Shown here piece after piece: positions 4,073 through 6,603 of a stretch of 6,603 nt of DNA (positions within the stretch are counted from its first letter, which is position 1; each line of letters begins with the position of its first letter). The position numbers and the translations under genes are program-made. Source of the stretch: Clostridia bacterium. Lineage in GTDB: Bacteria; Bacillota; Clostridia; RGIG8785. Location of the stretch: positions 1 to 6,603 of the forward strand of contig JAGAUM010000166.1 in assembly GCA_017620795.1 (NCBI GenBank), written 5' to 3'. The notes below the pieces were generated by a model. It was given only the letters and a program-made list of their open reading frames with translations, searched no databases and was not told where the DNA came from.

Positions 4073-6603
4073 ATGAAGAAAGTTTTATCACTTGTTTTGG
4101 TGATCGCCATGGTTCTTTCGTGCGTTCCCTTTGCATTTGCAGAGGACGAAGCAGTAAGCGAGCCTGTCGAAATCCCCGCCGTTTGGGCATCCTATGACGC
4201 GGGTGAGGCTTTTGCGGTTGACACCACCCAGCATACCTTTACGACGGATGCGGCAGCATCTTATCCCAACGGAACCCTGCCTGCCAAGGCAAGCTCCATC
4301 TGGTCCGTTGGTAGGTATGAGCACGGTACGGGTTATGACCGTTTTTCCAAGTACGGATACCTGCTCCGTGCAGGCTACGGCTTCCGTGCCAACGAGGATA
4401 CGGTTAATACTACCTTGAATTTAACCGAAAATGCGACGATTGAACCGGTTCGTCTAGCCAACATGGTATGGACCCAGAACGCGACCGTCAAATTGGAAAA
4501 AACCACCGAAACCTATCACCCCCATACCAACGGCTCTGCTGCCGTTTATGGTGACGGCGGTTACTCGATTCCCGACCCCAACTCCTATTCGGCAACCTTG
4601 GGTTATTCTTTTGGTAATACTATTATCAGAGAAAACTCTTCTCTCGGTTACCAGAACGAAGGCTCGGTCCATCCTGCCATCCGTTTTGTGGCACCGGCCA
4701 CCGGCTTAATCCGTCCTACGCTTTTGATGAAGGGTAGCGTTAACGTTGCTTGGCAGATTTTCAAGCTGGATGCTACAGGTAGCAAGACCGCGGTATATCC
4801 TGCCAAAGGCGCTGAAAGCGTTTCGATTGTAACGCCTGATGCTAGTGTTACGGTTCCCGAAAAGTGGGCAACCGGTTGGGCATCGATGCCGGCAAGCTAT
4901 ACCACCTTCGATTCCGAAACCATCTGGGTTGAGGCGGGGGACACCTTGGAACTGCGTTTTGCTGCCAAAGGCCCCGAAGGCAAGGGCGGTGCTTTCACCT
5001 TGGCTACTTATGTTTTGGACTACATCAACCCCATCACCGAATGGGCGGTTGAGTATGATGCATCTCAAACCCTGATTGATTTCCGTGCACAAAGAATGTT
5101 TGGCATGGATACCGACCTCGCTTCTACCGATCTGGTTGAAACGGATGTTGATGGCGTCTTCGAGATTCCCGCTGACTTCGTTTCGGGCACCACTGTTACG
5201 GTAACCGAGGCTTATTTGGGTACCACTCATGTGATCAAAGCAACGCTGACGAAGAGCGTAAACCACTACGATGCAGGGGACGGCTTTGCGGTTGATACGG
5301 AAAAGCATCCCTTTACCGGCAACGCTGCTACGGACTATCCCAATGCAAGCCTGCCTGCAAAGAAAAGCCCGTTCTGGATTGTCGGCCGCTATGGTTATAA
5401 TTCGGGTAATTACGACTACTTTGCTCAATATGGTAAATTGCACCGTGTGTATGTCTATAACAAAGCATACGAAGACGATAAGAGCGGTGCACTGCAGTTA
5501 GACCCCAACCATGCCGATTCTGTCGGAAAAGACACCACCCGCTATCCTGTGATGGCATGGTCGAGCAACTCTCTTGCAACCCTGTCCACTACCGAATTGA
5601 TCGGGCACTGGTCGGGCGGTGGCAAGACCTATGGTGACGGCGGCTACGCATTTAACGGCGTCGGCGGCTATAATGGTATCCTTGGTTACGGCTTTAACAC
5701 CGCTTTCGCTAAAGAGAACTCCTCTTTGGGTTACCAGAACAGCGGTTCTGTGCATCCTGCAATTATCTTTACTGCACCCAAAACAGGTTTGGTAAGACCG
5801 ACCTTGAAGTTAAGCGGTCCTTTGGGTGTTGTTTACAAGCTGTATAAGATTGACAGCACCGGTGCAACGACCAATATCTATCCTGCGTCCGCAGAAGAGT
5901 CGGTTTCCATCGTTTCGCCTCACGCAGACGTTCCCAACCTTGCCGACAAGTGGAAAAACGGTTGGACTCATATTCCTTCGGCGCGTACTACCCGTGACAG
6001 TGAAGTCATCTGGGTGGAAGCAGGGGACAAGATTGAACTGCGCTTTGCAGCAAGCGGCCCCGAAGGTAAAAACCAACCTTTTGACCTGAACTACTTTGCC
6101 ATCGACTATGCAAACCCCATGGTTTCCGAGGTTGTTGCCCGCTATCATGGAGACGAGCGTGTGGTTGACCTCCGCGAGTTTAAAAAGCTGCCCGGTAACC
6201 ATGACATGGTCGCTCCCGAAGGCTTGACCGAGACCGAAACAGACGGCGTATTTATGGTCAACGAAGACTTCGTTTCCGGCACTGTTGTATCCTTTGCCGA
6301 AAAGCAGGGCGACATTACTCATCTGATTCGTGTAACCTTAGAAGAATGGGCAACCTCTTTCGACCTTGCTGAGCTCTTTGAAACCACTCAGACCTTTACT
6401 GGTGTAGAAGCGGACTATCCTCAGGCAACACTGCCTGTAGCAATGGTCAATGATGGTAGTCAGATCTGGTCGGTAGGTCATTATGGCTATTCTTCGAACT
6501 TCATCTTCTCGTATTATAACCGACTGTTCCGTTCGGGTACGAACAGCCGTTCTCCGCAGGATACCACCAATACCCGTCCGACCCGCATGACCTATACCAT
6601 CTA
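4073..6603 (+). CDS. Large exported protein with ~360-residue repeats, 3' truncated
   Basis: The frame is open from the ATG at 4073 to the window end (843 complete codons); the last two bases are the start of a TA- codon. GGAGGAG lies 5 nt upstream. Residues 1-23 form a signal peptide: MKK, a hydrophobic core, and the AFA|ED cleavage site. Cys17 is the only cysteine read in the visible part. Its context (VLSC) is a poor lipobox, so cleavage at AFA and secretion or wall attachment is preferred over a lipoprotein. The mature part is two full repeats (about residues 41-398 and 399-762) and the start of a third. Each has a FAVDT-like start, IW.VGRYG, YGDGGY, ENSSLGYQN.GSVHPAI, IWVEAGD.LELRFAA.GPEGK and VSGT segments, rich in Tyr, Gly, Thr and Trp as in beta-sandwich adhesion or sugar-binding modules. 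I recognise no family and give no function. Any anchor or catalytic domain would lie beyond the window. Confidence 0.88.
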   Translation, partial: MKKVLSLVLVIAMVLSCVPFAFAEDEAVSEPVEIPAVWASYDAGEAFAVDTTQHTFTTDAAASYPNGTLPAKASSIWSVGRYEHGTGYDRFSKYGYLLRAGYGFRANEDTVNTTLNLTENATIEPVRLANMVWTQNATVKLEKTTETYHPHTNGSAAVYGDGGYSIPDPNSYSATLGYSFGNTIIRENSSLGYQNEGSVHPAIRFVAPATGLIRPTLLMKGSVNVAWQIFKLDATGSKTAVYPAKGAESVSIVTPDASVTVPEKWATGWASMPASYTTFDSETIWVEAGDTLELRFAAKGPEGKGGAFTLATYVLDYINPITEWAVEYDASQTLIDFRAQRMFGMDTDLASTDLVETDVDGVFEIPADFVSGTTVTVTEAYLGTTHVIKATLTKSVNHYDAGDGFAVDTEKHPFTGNAATDYPNASLPAKKSPFWIVGRYGYNSGNYDYFAQYGKLHRVYVYNKAYEDDKSGALQLDPNHADSVGKDTTRYPVMAWSSNSLATLSTTELIGHWSGGGKTYGDGGYAFNGVGGYNGILGYGFNTAFAKENSSLGYQNSGSVHPAIIFTAPKTGLVRPTLKLSGPLGVVYKLYKIDSTGATTNIYPASAEESVSIVSPHADVPNLADKWKNGWTHIPSARTTRDSEVIWVEAGDKIELRFAASGPEGKNQPFDLNYFAIDYANPMVSEVVARYHGDERVVDLREFKKLPGNHDMVAPEGLTETETDGVFMVNEDFVSGTVVSFAEKQGDITHLIRVTLEEWATSFDLAELFETTQTFTGVEADYPQATLPVAMVNDGSQIWSVGHYGYSSNFIFSYYNRLFRSGTNSRSPQDTTNTRPTRMTYTI
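4193..6603 (+). repeat. Diverged tandem repeats of about 1.08 kb within the exported protein gene
   Basis: Unit 1 starts at 4193 (YDAGEAFAVDT), unit 2 at 5267 (YDAGDGFAVDT) and unit 3 near 6359 (FDLAELFETT). Unit lengths are 1074 and 1092 bp. Internal landmarks keep register: ENSSLGYQN at residues 187 and 548 (offset 361) and IWVEAGD at 284 and 646 (offset 362). The match is clear in protein but diverged in DNA, so these are old duplications. Unit 3 is the most diverged in its first 15 residues. Confidence 0.85.

Noticed and set aside
4073..4141. Lipoprotein signal peptide at Cys17
   Set aside because: VLSC has Leu at -2, which is unusual for a lipobox, while AFA before ED is a good signal peptidase I site.
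4706..5443. 245-residue minus-strand ORF and other antisense ORFs across the exported-protein gene
   Set aside because: They mirror the codon use of the 2.5-kb plus-strand gene, which has promoter, ribosome binding site, signal peptide and repeats in its own frame.

Overview
The window looks like a chromosome segment from an anaerobic, low-to-mid GC Clostridia bacterium, possibly Oscillospirales/Ruminococcaceae-like; this assignment is inference. Supporting signs are a flavin reductase-rubredoxin fusion typical of strict anaerobes, AGGAGG-type ribosome binding sites, consensus sigma-A promoters, a short 215-residue EF-Ts, a YozG-like XRE regulator, and an exported protein with a typical Gram-positive signal peptide.

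Left part (1-850). The 3' end of a high-molecular-weight-rubredoxin-like gene ends at a bidirectional terminator. A compact cassette follows: a 66-residue Cro/C1-type regulator on the plus strand, and a divergent consensus promoter on the minus strand. That promoter would make a transcript of about 120 nt carrying a 17-codon ORF with an ideal Shine-Dalgarno. The space between them holds several inverted copies of a GGGATTAT-like motif. Both ends of the cassette carry the same 19-bp terminator stem.

Middle (851-1256) is non-coding. An extended -10 promoter drives a possible small RNA of about 85 nt that runs into a second bidirectional terminator. Next is a 280-bp MITE-like element with 27-bp imperfect terminal inverted repeats and several internal stem-loops. 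It lies directly against the stop codon of the next gene.

Minus-strand operon (1256-2361): rsmE (16S rRNA m3U1498 methyltransferase) is followed by a small membrane protein overlapping it by ATGA. The rsmE promoter diverges from that of rpsB.

Translation operon (2380-3931): promoter, structured leader, rpsB (ribosomal protein S2), tsf (EF-Ts), strong terminator. pyrH and frr, the usual followers, are absent.

Right end (3981-6603): a new promoter drives a large exported protein of at least 843 residues, open at the window edge. It is built from repeats of about 360 residues that I cannot assign to a family. No complete defence, CRISPR, prophage or biosynthetic system is visible. The most system-like candidate is the regulator/micro-ORF cassette at 445-850.
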